Of a stretch of DNA of 64,000 nt, positions 21,570 through 31,070 are shown piece by piece. A program made the translations under genes and the position numbers. Under the pieces are notes generated by a model. It was not told where the DNA came from. It saw only the letters and a program-made list of their open reading frames with translations, and made no database searches. This stretch comes from Streptomyces gelaticus (GTDB lineage Bacteria > Actinomycetota > Actinomycetes > Streptomycetales > Streptomycetaceae), in assembly GCF_014649535.1 (NCBI RefSeq), contig NZ_BMTF01000002.1:186001-250000 (forward strand). The letters are read 5' to 3'. Numbering within the stretch: the first letter of the stretch is position 1; every line of letters starts with the position of its first letter.

Positions 21570-21587
21570 CCACCAAACATTTGTTAG
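21570..21587. promoter_or_regulatory. KstR2-like operator, site 2
   Basis: CCACCAAACATTTGTTAG lies between the divergent echA20 and SDR genes. Its reverse complement differs from site 1 at only two of 18 positions. The core 21572-21585 fits the KstR2 pattern at 8 of 10 fixed positions. It is nested in a wider imperfect palindrome (CTACCTTTCCAC at 21562-21573 against GTGGAAGGTAG at 21590-21600). Confidence 0.72.
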
Positions 21588-21648
21588 GTGTGGAAGGTAG
21601 CAGCCTGCCCCCGCATCGCCAACAAGGAGACGAGTAGGGAGACGAGCG

Positions 21649-22560
21649 ATGACTGGTCTGTGCGACGGCCGCGTGGTGGTCGTGACGGGCGCGGGGCGGG
21701 GGCTCGGCCGCGCCCATGCGCTCGCCTTCGCCGCCGAGGGCGCGAAGGTGGTCGTCAACGATCTGGGCGTCGGCCCCGACGGCGGAGGCGGCTCCGCCGG
21801 CCCGGCCCGGCAGGTGGTGGACGAGATCGTGGCGGCGGGCGGCGAGGCGGTCGCGCACGCGGGCGACATCGCCACGACCGAAGGGGCCGCGTCACTGGTC
21901 GCGGCCGCGCTGGAGAGCTTCGGGCGGCTGGACACCCTGGTCAACAACGCGGGGTTCCTGCGCGACCGGATGCTGGTGAATCTGGACGAGGACGGCTGGG
22001 ATGCCGTGATGCGGGTCCATCTCAAGGGCCACTTCCTGCCGCTGAGGCACGCGGCCGCGCACTGGCGGGCCGAGGCGAAGGCGGGGCGCGCGCCCACCGC
22101 CCGGGTGATCAACACCAGCTCCGGCGCGGGGCTGCTCGGCAGCGTCGGCCAGGGCAACTACTCCGCCGCGAAGGCCGGGATCGTCGGCCTGACCCTGGTC
22201 GCCGCCGCGGAGCTGGGCCGGTACGGGATCCAGGTCAACGCGATCGCCCCGGCGGCCCGGACCCGGATGACCGAGCAGACCTTCGCGCAGGCGATGGCGG
22301 CGCCGGGGGAGGGCGGGTTCGACGCGATGGCCCCGGGGAACGTGTCCCCGCTGGTGGTCTGGCTCGGCTCGGGTGCGAGCGACGGGGTGAGCGGGCGGGT
22401 CTTCGAGGTGGAGGCGGGCCGGATCACGGTCATGGAGGGCTGGCGCCCCGGCCCCACCGCGGACCGGGGTGCGCGATGGGAGCCGGCGGAGGCGGGGGAG
22501 GCGGTACGGAAGCTGCTGGCGGAGGCGGAGCCGGCGCAGCCGGTGTACGGGGCGGGGTAG
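21649..22560 (+). CDS. SDR-family oxidoreductase, Rv3548c-like
   Basis: The 303-residue short-chain dehydrogenase has GAGRGLGRAHAL (cofactor binding), NDLGVGPDGGGGS, NNAGFLRD and the catalytic YSAAKAG. This longer SDR type, with the NDLG loop, resembles bacterial versions of the peroxisomal multifunctional 3-hydroxyacyl-CoA dehydrogenase and matches Rv3548c, which lies beside echA20 in mycobacteria. GGGAG precedes the ATG. It is transcribed divergently from echA20 across the shared operator. A role in oxidising a 3-hydroxyacyl-CoA of the pathway is inferred. The C-terminal 50 residues are Ala/Glu-rich. Confidence 0.83.
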   Translation: MTGLCDGRVVVVTGAGRGLGRAHALAFAAEGAKVVVNDLGVGPDGGGGSAGPARQVVDEIVAAGGEAVAHAGDIATTEGAASLVAAALESFGRLDTLVNNAGFLRDRMLVNLDEDGWDAVMRVHLKGHFLPLRHAAAHWRAEAKAGRAPTARVINTSSGAGLLGSVGQGNYSAAKAGIVGLTLVAAAELGRYGIQVNAIAPAARTRMTEQTFAQAMAAPGEGGFDAMAPGNVSPLVVWLGSGASDGVSGRVFEVEAGRITVMEGWRPGPTADRGARWEPAEAGEAVRKLLAEAEPAQPVYGAG

Positions 22561-22625
22561 GGCCTGTCCGGGGCGGCCGGCCCTGCTCCGTGCGCCGTTG
22601 CGGGAGACGGCGTCGCCGTTTCGGT

Positions 22626-23537
22626 TCAGGTCTCGCAGTCCAGGACCGTACGGCACAGCCCGCAGCGGGCCCGCACCCGTCCGCGCACCGGTACACGGAT
22701 GCGCTGGTGGCAGACGGGGCAGGCGAAGGAGACCCGGAGTCCCTGCGGGCCGCTCCCGAAGGCGTACGGGGCATCGGGGGCCGGGGGCGTGTCCGGGTGG
22801 TCCCGGGCGCGCCGCCGGTCCCGGGCGTAGCGGCGGCGGCGGCCCGCCCAGCCGGCGGCCGCGAGCGGCGGCTGCCGGACGTCCTGGAGTGCTCGCGCGC
22901 GCCCCTTCTCGTACGCCGTGTACGCCTGAGGGCTGGTGAACCACGGCGACGGGTCCTCGTCGAAGGCCAGCGCCCGCTTGGCGAGGACGTATCCGAACTC
23001 CTCCGGGGTGAGATAGCCGAGCTTCTGGCTGGAGACCTGGTCCTCGCGGAAGGCGTCGAGCAGCAGCCAGCCCGCGCCCAGGTACGTGGTCACGGTGTCG
23101 GTGAGGATCTCGTTGTCGCGTGTGCCGGGGAACTCCAGGCCGAGGCGGTGCAGCAGCACATGGGTGACCTCGTGCGAGAGCGCGGCGCCGATGTCCCTGC
23201 GGTGGGTGCGGAAGCGGTCGTTGAGTTCCACGAAGTACTCGGGCCCTGCGGCCAGTTCGACGTCGGCGGCGTGTTCCATCGCGCGGAAGGCGACGATCAT
23301 GCGGGCGTCCGGCAGATGCAGATGCTGGACCAGCGCCCGCGCCACCCGCTGGGCGCCGGGATACAGATCGTCCTGGTCGGAGAAGGCGGCGTCGGCGGGG
23401 GCGAGGCTCGTCGCGTAGCTGCGGACACCGTCGTACGAGAGCCGCCGGTAGAGCGCCGTGATCGCGGACCGGACCGTTTCGAGGTGCGGGAAACCGTGGA
23501 CCACCGGACTGCCGGTGCTCCGGCCGTCGTCCACCAC
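22626..23537 (-). CDS. Putative zinc metalloprotease-like protein (HEXXH)
   Basis: I do not recognise the family. The 303-residue protein has HEVTH at residues 122-126 (GAALSHEVTHVLLHR) with a glutamate at 143 (DNEILTDT), the layout of a gluzincin or minigluzincin active site. The C-terminal 35 residues form a zinc ribbon (CPVC then CGLC). Between them is a very basic Arg/Ala linker. There is no signal peptide, so it is probably cytoplasmic. Start is a GTG at 23537 after a G-rich stretch. The SDR gene is convergent and the trypsin gene divergent. Confidence 0.6.
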   Translation of the reverse strand: MVDDGRSTGSPVVHGFPHLETVRSAITALYRRLSYDGVRSYATSLAPADAAFSDQDDLYPGAQRVARALVQHLHLPDARMIVAFRAMEHAADVELAAGPEYFVELNDRFRTHRRDIGAALSHEVTHVLLHRLGLEFPGTRDNEILTDTVTTYLGAGWLLLDAFREDQVSSQKLGYLTPEEFGYVLAKRALAFDEDPSPWFTSPQAYTAYEKGRARALQDVRQPPLAAAGWAGRRRRYARDRRRARDHPDTPPAPDAPYAFGSGPQGLRVSFACPVCHQRIRVPVRGRVRARCGLCRTVLDCET

Positions 23538-23601
23538 GTCCCACCCCCCGTCCGCGAGGTCCGGCCGGATTTCACTGTAGCCGGAACACCGTGGGTGATC
23601 T

Positions 23602-23611
23602 TGGCCGGAAA
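23602..23611 (+). promoter_or_regulatory. Possible AdpA-binding site
   Basis: TGGCCGGAAA fits the AdpA consensus TGGCSNGWWY at 9 of 10 positions and lies upstream of the trypsin promoter. Trypsin genes of this type are known AdpA targets in Streptomyces griseus. Confidence 0.4.
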
Positions 23612-23618
23612 GTGATCC

Positions 23619-24583
<965 letters not shown>

Positions 24584-24607
24584 CCCCGGCCCCGGCCGGT
24601 TCCTGAG

Positions 24608-26413
24608 TCACACCTGAACATCCCCGGGGGTGCCCGTCCGGACGGGCACCCCCGGGCCCAGCTCCGCATACGGCGCGCCCGCGCCCTCCAGCTCCAGCAC
24701 CCACACCTCGTTGACGCCCTCCCGCAGCACCGGGCCCGGCACGTACAGCGTCCGCTGCGCGCCCACCGACCAGTACCGGCCCAGACCGAAGCCGTTCACC
24801 CACACGAAGCCGCGCGTCCAGCCCGGCAGTTCGAGCCCCGCGTGCCCGGTGCCGTCCACCCCGGTGACCTCGAACGTCCCCCGGAACAGCCCGGTCGCCC
24901 CGGCCCCCTCGGCACTGCCGAACGCCACCCCGGCCACCGCACCCGGCTCCTCGAACGCGTCCAGACGCAGCGCCCTCGCCCGCACCCCGTGCAGATACTG
25001 CCGCTCGTGCCGCACCCCGCCCGTGATCCCCTTGGGCTCACCGAGCCGCGGCCCGTAATTCACCCGGCCCAGCGACTCCACCCACAGCTCGACCTCCGCC
25101 GGCCCGGCCACCGGCTCGTCCAGGGTGCTGTTCTCCTCGGTCAGCACACCCTCCCGCACCCCGTTCACATACACCACGGCCCGGTCCCGGAGCCCCGTCA
25201 CACTCAGCTCGTAGGGCCGGCGCGGACCGGGCACACCCACCCGGTAGCGCACCAGCCCCCGCTCGACACCCAGCTCCTCGAAGGTCGGCGGAACACCGGA
25301 CGGCGCCCTCTCCTCGTCGCCCAGCGCCTCCAGCACCGCATCCAGCGGCGCCCACTCCGTCAGCTCCGCCCGCACCGGAACCGCAAGCCCGGCGGGCTCC
25401 GGCGGAAGGTCCGGAAGCGGCCCGTCCGCGTACTCGGCGAGCACCTCGCGCAGCAGCCGGAACTTCTCCGTGGGACGGCCGTACTCGTCGATCGGCGCGT
25501 CGTAGTCGTACGAGGTCACCGTCGGCAGGAAGCCCTGGTCCTGGAGCGGACCGGACCGGTTCGCCCCCGCCCACCCGGCGAAGTTCGTCCCCCCGTGCGC
25601 CATGTAGATGTTCACCGACGCACCGCACTCCAGGATCTCCCGCAGCGCCTCGGCGGCCTGCGCCGGCTCGCGCACGACCGGCTCGGCACCCCAGTGCTCG
25701 AACCACCCGCACCAGAACTCCATGCACATCAGCGGCCCCTTCGGCTGATGGCGGCGCAGCACCTCGAACGCCTCGCGCGCACCCGAGCCGAAGTTCGCCG
25801 TGGCCAGCAGCCCCGGTATCGAACCGCCCGTGAGCATGTGGTCCTCCGGCCCGTCGGAGGTGAACAGCGGCACAGTCACCCCGCGATCACGCAGCATCCC
25901 GGCCACCCGCCGGAGATAGACCTGATCGGAGCCGAAGCTCCCGTACTCGTTCTCCGCCTGGACCATGACCACCGGCCCTCCGCGGCTGATCTGCCGCTGC
26001 ACCACCTGCGGCAGCAACGCCGTGAACCACCGCTCCACGGCACCCAGATACTCCGCGTCACGGGAGCGCACCCACCGGCCGAACCGCCCCGTCACCCAGG
26101 CCGGCAGACCACCGTTCTCCCACTCGGCGCAGATGTACGGCCCCGGACGGACGATCGCCCACAGCCCGGCCCGCTGCGCCGCGTCCAGGAACCGGCCCAG
26201 CGCCGCCACGTCCTGGAACCGGCCCGGCCGCGGCTCATGCAGATTCCACGGCACATACGTCTCGACACAGTTCAGGCCCATGGCACGCAGCATCGACAGC
26301 CGGTGATCCCACTGCGCCTCGTGCACCCGGAAGTAGTGCAGGGCCCCCGACAGCAGCCGTACGGGCTTCCCGTCGAGCCGGAAGTGGTCGTCCCCCACGG
26401 TGAAGTCTGCCAT
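24608..26413 (-). CDS. Beta-galactosidase, glycoside hydrolase family 35
   Basis: The 601-residue enzyme removes terminal beta-galactose residues. The GH35 catalytic TIM barrel fills the first 320 residues, with acid/base Glu156 in AENEYG and nucleophile Glu232 in MEFWCGWFEHWG. Two jelly-roll domains follow (for example GFVWVNGFGLGRYWSVG near the C-terminus). No signal peptide is visible, so it acts inside the cell on imported oligosaccharide. The ATG at 26413 begins the family's usual GDDHFRLDGKP strand. It is divergent from an AraC regulator, which probably controls it, and its 3' end is 24 bases from the trypsin stop. Confidence 0.93.
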   Translation of the reverse strand: MADFTVGDDHFRLDGKPVRLLSGALHYFRVHEAQWDHRLSMLRAMGLNCVETYVPWNLHEPRPGRFQDVAALGRFLDAAQRAGLWAIVRPGPYICAEWENGGLPAWVTGRFGRWVRSRDAEYLGAVERWFTALLPQVVQRQISRGGPVVMVQAENEYGSFGSDQVYLRRVAGMLRDRGVTVPLFTSDGPEDHMLTGGSIPGLLATANFGSGAREAFEVLRRHQPKGPLMCMEFWCGWFEHWGAEPVVREPAQAAEALREILECGASVNIYMAHGGTNFAGWAGANRSGPLQDQGFLPTVTSYDYDAPIDEYGRPTEKFRLLREVLAEYADGPLPDLPPEPAGLAVPVRAELTEWAPLDAVLEALGDEERAPSGVPPTFEELGVERGLVRYRVGVPGPRRPYELSVTGLRDRAVVYVNGVREGVLTEENSTLDEPVAGPAEVELWVESLGRVNYGPRLGEPKGITGGVRHERQYLHGVRARALRLDAFEEPGAVAGVAFGSAEGAGATGLFRGTFEVTGVDGTGHAGLELPGWTRGFVWVNGFGLGRYWSVGAQRTLYVPGPVLREGVNEVWVLELEGAGAPYAELGPGVPVRTGTPGDVQV

Positions 26414-26645
26414 CGTGCTCGTACTCTCCTGTGCGTGCGGTCCCCGGAGCCGCACGGCCCCGGGCCCGTACGACGGTACGCACCACGGAGCGGGCGAACC
26501 CGGGAGGAATCTTGCCTCCCAGCTTCGCCCCCTGGCGTCCTGCCGGTCCATGGACAAAGATCGCTGCTGTTTGGACACAATTGTTCGGGCCGACTGCCCG
26601 GACCGACCGCTCGGATCCAAGGAAGAAGGGGAGGAAGGAAGGCCG

Positions 26646-27539
26646 ATGTACCACACCTGGATGCGTTTCTTCACTCCCAGCCCGCTCCACCACCGGCTGG
26701 GCCTCGTCTGCCTGGGCGTGGGACTCCAGCACGGCGCACTGCCGACGGTCGGCCCGCGCACCCTGGACCACCATGTGGCCGTCGTCATCAGCTCCGGCAG
26801 CGGCTGGTTCACCGGCCCCGACGGCCGCCGGGTCCCCGTCACCGCGCCCAGCCTGATCTGGCTCACACCCGGCACCCGGCACCACTACGGGGCCGACCCC
26901 GGCACCGGCTGGGACGAGAGCTTCGTCGACTTCACCGGCCCCGCCACCGCCACCTACACCGAACTCGGCTACATCGAGCCCGACCGCCCGCTCGTCCCGC
27001 TCGCCGACACGGCGGGCCCACGTGCCGCGATCGGACGGATGGTGCGTGCGGCACGGCGCGGAAACCCGCTCCTGGAGGTCGAGACCGGCGCCGCGGTCCA
27101 CGAACTCCTCGTCGCCCTGCGCCGGGCCCGCGCCGATGTCAGCCCGGACGGCGACCCCGTCCTGCAGGCCCTCGCCCGGGACGCCTTCCAGCCGCTGTCC
27201 GTCGCCGAGCATGCCGCCCGGCACGGTATGACACCCGCCGAGCTGCGGACGGCGGTACGGCGGGGAGCCGGATGCAGCCCCAAGGACTACCTCCTCGGTA
27301 TCCGGCTGGGCCGCGCCAAGGAACTCCTCGCCGCCACCGACCTGCCGGTCGCCGCCGTCGCCCGACGCGTCGGCTACGACGACCCGGCGTACTTCTCCCG
27401 CCTCTTCGCCCGCCGGGTCGGCACCGCCCCGGTCCGCTTCCGCGAACAGCAGGGCCGCAACGTACCGGGCGGCTGGAGCGAGCAGGTCCCGGACCCGGAG
27501 AACCCTCCGACGATCACCCCTGCGGGACCGGCCGTCTAA
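26646..27539 (+). CDS. AraC-family transcriptional regulator
   Basis: The 297-residue regulator has an N-terminal cupin-like sugar-binding half (LDHHVAVVISSGSGWF, then PSLIWLTPGTRHHYG) and a C-terminal AraC domain with two helix-turn-helix units, the second one clear (VAAVARRVGYDDPAYFSRLF). AAGGAAGG precedes the ATG at 26646. Its position head-to-head with the beta-galactosidase gene suggests it activates that gene in response to a galactoside. The first HTH (SVAEHAARHGMTPAEL) is slightly degenerate. The 230-base divergent region contains an ACAATTGT palindrome at about 26577. Confidence 0.87.
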   Translation: MYHTWMRFFTPSPLHHRLGLVCLGVGLQHGALPTVGPRTLDHHVAVVISSGSGWFTGPDGRRVPVTAPSLIWLTPGTRHHYGADPGTGWDESFVDFTGPATATYTELGYIEPDRPLVPLADTAGPRAAIGRMVRAARRGNPLLEVETGAAVHELLVALRRARADVSPDGDPVLQALARDAFQPLSVAEHAARHGMTPAELRTAVRRGAGCSPKDYLLGIRLGRAKELLAATDLPVAAVARRVGYDDPAYFSRLFARRVGTAPVRFREQQGRNVPGGWSEQVPDPENPPTITPAGPAV

Positions 27540-27550
27540 GCTCACTGACC

Positions 27551-27880
27551 ATGACCACGAGGGACATCGACGAGTCCGTGAACGCGGAACTGAACCGGCT
27601 CCGCGAGAGCATCGACAACATCGACGCCGCTGTTGTCCACATGCTCGCCGAGCGCTTCAAGTGCACGCAGCAGGTCGGCCACCTCAAGGCCGCCCACCAG
27701 CTTCCCCCGGCCGACCCGGCCCGCGAGAGCAGGCAGATCGCCCGGCTGCGGCAGCTGGCGGAGAGCGCGCACCTGGACCCGGCCTTCGCCGAGAAGCTGC
27801 TGAACTTCATCGTGGCGGAGGTCATCCGCCATCACGAGCGGATCGCGGAGGAATCGGCGACGAACGGCGAGGGGGCCTGA
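27551..27880 (+). CDS. Chorismate mutase, AroQ class
   Basis: The 109-residue all-helical protein converts chorismate to prephenate in phenylalanine and tyrosine synthesis. The N-terminal helix (LNRLRESIDNIDAAVVHMLAER) carries the conserved Arg and Asp, and the KAAHQLPPADPARE turn leads to the RQIARLRQLAE and NFIVAEVIRHHE helices. Length is typical of monofunctional actinobacterial AroQ. The ATG lies 11 bases after the AraC stop, without a strong ribosome-binding site, so it may be read through from that gene. It is cytoplasmic, since there is no signal peptide as in secreted *AroQ. Confidence 0.88.
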   Translation: MTTRDIDESVNAELNRLRESIDNIDAAVVHMLAERFKCTQQVGHLKAAHQLPPADPARESRQIARLRQLAESAHLDPAFAEKLLNFIVAEVIRHHERIAEESATNGEGA

Positions 27881-27907
27881 ACGAGCCGCACCCGGTACCG
27901 CGGCGGA

Positions 27908-28432
27908 TCAGTGCGGCATGTCGTCCAAGGCGGTGGAGACCTCGGTGACCCGCGGGGGTTCCACCACCATCAGAGTCACGGTGTGTTCGTGCAGATCGGC
28001 CTCGGCGACCGTACGGAAGTGTCCTGCGGTGTAGCGCTCAAGGGCGGGAACGTCCTCGACGTCCGGGGCCGCCATGATGCGGCGGCAGCGCGGATCGGCA
28101 CCGAACAGGGCCTGGGTGAGCGCGTCGAGCAGGGCGGCGGTGTCCGGCTCGGGCTGCGGCGAGAGCGGGACGAGAGCAAGGAGCAGGTCACGGGCGCCCA
28201 CCGGGTAGCAGCCGCGCAGCGGGTGGCTCAGCACCCGCTGGATCTCCACCCGGTACGCGGGCGCGTACCCGGCACGCAGCGCCGTGTACGCGCGGCCGGT
28301 GCCGGCGGGGGCCGGGAGAGGGAGGCCGCCGTCCGGCGGCGTGGACGGTACGGGCCGCAGGGTCCACGGGCCGACAGCGGAGGGGAGAGCGGGGGCCGGT
28401 TGTGGGCCGTGACTCGTGACGTGGGGGAACAT
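27908..28432 (-). CDS. Protein of unknown function
   Basis: I do not recognise this 174-residue protein. The first 50 residues are proline-rich and probably disordered. The rest is compact, with short hydrophobic strands (DLLLALVPL, CRRIMAAPDVEDV, HTVTLMVVEPPRV) separated by acidic helices. The last strand pattern is faintly like a GNAT acetyltransferase half-domain, but no acetyl-CoA loop is visible. GGAAGG stands six bases before the ATG, and base use is normal, so the gene is probably real. It is convergent with chorismate mutase and precedes the aromatic operon. Confidence 0.55.
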   Translation of the reverse strand: MFPHVTSHGPQPAPALPSAVGPWTLRPVPSTPPDGGLPLPAPAGTGRAYTALRAGYAPAYRVEIQRVLSHPLRGCYPVGARDLLLALVPLSPQPEPDTAALLDALTQALFGADPRCRRIMAAPDVEDVPALERYTAGHFRTVAEADLHEHTVTLMVVEPPRVTEVSTALDDMPH

Positions 28433-28535
28433 CGGCGGCCTTCCGCGAGGACGACGGGGTACGAGGGGAGCGGGCGGCCCGGAACGGTGCCGGGGCCACC
28501 GGCCACCGCATCACCTGCCGTGGCCGGCGCGAGGA

Positions 28536-30113
28536 TCAGTCCGAAACCACCGTGACCTGCTGGACGACGAAGTCGCGCACCTGGCCCTTGAGCAGCTTGC
28601 CCCCCGCATTGCGCGGAAGCTCCGGGGCGACCACCAGACGGGTGGGCAGCTTGTACCGGGCGAGCTGACGGCTCGCGAAGTCACGTACCTCCTCCAGCAA
28701 CGGCTCGACTCCCGCCTCGCAGACCAGGACCGCGACGACGGTCTCTCCCCATTTGGGGTCGGGTATTCCCACGACGGCGACCTCGAGGATTCCGGGAAAG
28801 GCACTGAGCACCCGCTCGACCTCGGCGGGGTAGATGTTCTCCCCACCGCTGATGATCATGTCCTTGAGACGGTCGACGATGAAGTAGTGGCCGTCCTTGT
28901 CCCGGTAGCCGACATCCCCGCTGTGGAACCAGCCCGCATCGTCGAAGGCCTCCCGGGTGGCGGCCTGGTTGTTCCAGTAACCGCTGACGACATTGGGCCC
29001 CCGGACGCAGATCTCACCCCGCACGTCGGGCTGCTCGATGAGGCCGCCCCGTTCCGGAGTCATCAGGCACACCTCGGTGTACGGCATGGGAAGCCCTGCC
29101 GAACCGGTCTTCTCCAGGGTGAGCGCCGCCGGGAGGTAGGTGGCGAACGGGGCGGTCTCGGTGAGGCCCCACGCCTGCTGGAGGAGGACCCCGTGGGTGT
29201 GCGCGTAGTCCTCGATGAGCCGCGGCGGTACGGCCGCACCCGCCACGACGACCGCCCGCAGCGCGGAAAGGTCCGCCTCGGTGAAACCCGGTACGCGGGC
29301 GAGCGCCGCGAACATGGCAGGCACTGCGAAGATGCTGGTCACCCGGTGCTCCACCAGGTCGGCCAGGCACTGCGCGGGGTCGAAGGCGCGACGCACGACG
29401 ACGGTGCCGCCACGGGTCAGGGTGCGCAACGTGAGGGCGTTCAGCCCGCCGATGTGGAACAGCGGGGCGACGGCCAGGTTCACGTCGTCGGGGCGGGTGT
29501 CCACCATGGAGTCGACATTGACCGCGTTCCACCACAGATTGCCGTGCGTGAGCATGACGCCCTTGGGACGGCCGGTCGTTCCCGACGTGTACATCAGGGC
29601 GGCCAGGTCGTCGTCGCTCAGCGGCACCGCGGTCGGCCGTTTCGCGTCGGCCGACAGCAGCTCCGACAGCAGTGTCCATACGGCGGGTGGAGCGGGTGCG
29701 GCCGGGCACGAGGGGTCCGTGTCGACGAGGACGGGCCGACGTACCGGAATCTCGGTGAGGATCGACTCGGCCAGCGCGCGGTGGTTCTCCTCGACGATCA
29801 GTGTGTGGACGCCGGAGTCGGCGAGGATGTGCCGCACCTCGTCGGCCGCGAGGCGGTGGTTGACCGGCACGAACACCGCGCCGAGATGACTGGCCGCCAG
29901 CAGCGCCTCGAACAGGGTGGCGCTGTTGAGCCCCAGAAAAGCCACCCGGTCACCATGTCGCAGTCCCCGTGCCGCGAGGCCCGCGGCCAGTCGGCTCACG
30001 GTGGTGGCGAGGGTGCCCGCAGTGATGGTCCTGCCCTCGTAGACGAGGGCAGCGGCGGCTGCGTCGTACCGGGCTCTGCGCTGCACAGCGGCAGCGGGAC
30101 TGATGTCGACCAT
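28536..30113 (-). CDS. Acyl-CoA synthetase (AMP-forming)
   Basis: The 525-residue ANL-superfamily ligase activates a carboxylic acid to its CoA thioester. The adenylate motif YTSGTTGRPKG, the GLTET segment, the hinge region GWFHSGDVGYRDKDG and the C-terminal lysine region (PRNAGGKLLKG) are all intact. It is the last gene of the leftward aromatic operon, 81 bases after the SDR gene. A natural role is to activate the acid released by meta-cleavage hydrolysis. It could also act as the missing HIP-CoA ligase (FadD3 role) for the neighbouring ipd locus. The sequence alone does not tell the substrate. Confidence 0.88.
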   Translation of the reverse strand: MVDISPAAAVQRRARYDAAAAALVYEGRTITAGTLATTVSRLAAGLAARGLRHGDRVAFLGLNSATLFEALLAASHLGAVFVPVNHRLAADEVRHILADSGVHTLIVEENHRALAESILTEIPVRRPVLVDTDPSCPAAPAPPAVWTLLSELLSADAKRPTAVPLSDDDLAALMYTSGTTGRPKGVMLTHGNLWWNAVNVDSMVDTRPDDVNLAVAPLFHIGGLNALTLRTLTRGGTVVVRRAFDPAQCLADLVEHRVTSIFAVPAMFAALARVPGFTEADLSALRAVVVAGAAVPPRLIEDYAHTHGVLLQQAWGLTETAPFATYLPAALTLEKTGSAGLPMPYTEVCLMTPERGGLIEQPDVRGEICVRGPNVVSGYWNNQAATREAFDDAGWFHSGDVGYRDKDGHYFIVDRLKDMIISGGENIYPAEVERVLSAFPGILEVAVVGIPDPKWGETVVAVLVCEAGVEPLLEEVRDFASRQLARYKLPTRLVVAPELPRNAGGKLLKGQVRDFVVQQVTVVSD

Positions 30114-30194
30114 GACCCGAACGGCTCCTTCGGTGGCTGTCGGCAGGTGGGCGCTGAAGGGGGGGACAAGGGGTGTGTCGCCTCGGAGCTCGGC

Positions 30195-31067
30195 TCAGAG
30201 GTCGGTGCCACCGGCCGCGCTGCGGAAACCGCGAACGGCGATACCGCCGTCGACGGGCACCACGGCACCGGTGATGTTGCCGCTGTCGCGGCGGGAAGCC
30301 AGCAGGACGTACGTCCCGGTGAAGTCCTCCGGCTCCACACTCGCCTCGTACAGCGGCACGTGCGGACGGGCGCCGGCCGCCTCGGCGCGGGCGAACGAGT
30401 CCTCGATCCTGCGCTCCTGGAGCCCCAGACTCTCCGGACCGCGCAGCTGGGTACGCATACCGCCGCAGGCGACGCCGTTGACCCGGACCTTGGGGGCGAG
30501 TTCATAGGCGAACTCGCGGACCAGGCCGAGACAGGCGTGCTTGCTCGCGGTGTACACCGGGCCGCCGCCGTTGGTGTGGAAGGAGGAATTGGAGAGCGTC
30601 ATGATGATGCTGCCTCTGGTCTTGACGAGCTCCCGCCAGGCCGCCTCCACGGCGAGCAGATAGCCCTTGACGTTGACGGAGAAGATCTCGTCGAACGCGT
30701 CGGCCAGCTCCCCGCCCGAGAGCCGGGTCAGGCTGCGGTGATAGTCCCAGATCCCGGCGTTGGGCACCAGGACGTCCAGCCGGCCGAACCGCTCGACGGC
30801 CCCCGCGACCGCTCCGTGCAGATCTTCTGTCGAGCGTACGTCACCGGTGACGGTCAGCACCCGGTCCGCGTGCCCGCCCGCGGCCTCGACCAGCGCCGCG
30901 AGCTGCGCGGCGTCCCGGTCCAGGACGGCGACCGACGCGCCTTCGGCGAGATAGCGCAGCGTGATGGCGCGGCCCAGGCCGCTCGCGCCACCCGTGATCA
31001 GCGCGACGTCTCCGTCGAGCCAGCCCGCGGCCGGGGCGGCCGCGGTGTTCGGTACGTGCTCGGCCAT
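30195..31067 (-). CDS. cis-Dihydrodiol dehydrogenase, BphB-like SDR
   Basis: The 290-residue SDR follows biphenyl dihydrodiol dehydrogenase BphB in its characteristic segments (VLVPNAGIWDYHRSL, FSVNVKGYLLAVEA, NGGGPVYTASKHACLGLVRE, RVNGVACGGM, LRGPESLGL). It would oxidise the cis-dihydrodiol made by the Rieske dioxygenase to a catechol, with NAD+. The cofactor loop GGASGLGRA and the YTASK catalytic pair are present. GGAG lies upstream of the ATG, and only a few bases separate it from the hydrolase gene. It is part of the leftward aromatic operon. Confidence 0.88.
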   Translation of the reverse strand: MAEHVPNTAAAPAAGWLDGDVALITGGASGLGRAITLRYLAEGASVAVLDRDAAQLAALVEAAGGHADRVLTVTGDVRSTEDLHGAVAGAVERFGRLDVLVPNAGIWDYHRSLTRLSGGELADAFDEIFSVNVKGYLLAVEAAWRELVKTRGSIIMTLSNSSFHTNGGGPVYTASKHACLGLVREFAYELAPKVRVNGVACGGMRTQLRGPESLGLQERRIEDSFARAEAAGARPHVPLYEASVEPEDFTGTYVLLASRRDSGNITGAVVPVDGGIAVRGFRSAAGGTDL

Positions 31068-31070
31068 GAC

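Noticed and set aside
24842..27880. Long plus-strand frame across the beta-galactosidase gene into chorismate mutase
   Set aside because: Only its last 109 residues (chorismate mutase, from 27551) are real. The upstream part is antisense to GH35 coding sequence and low in complexity.
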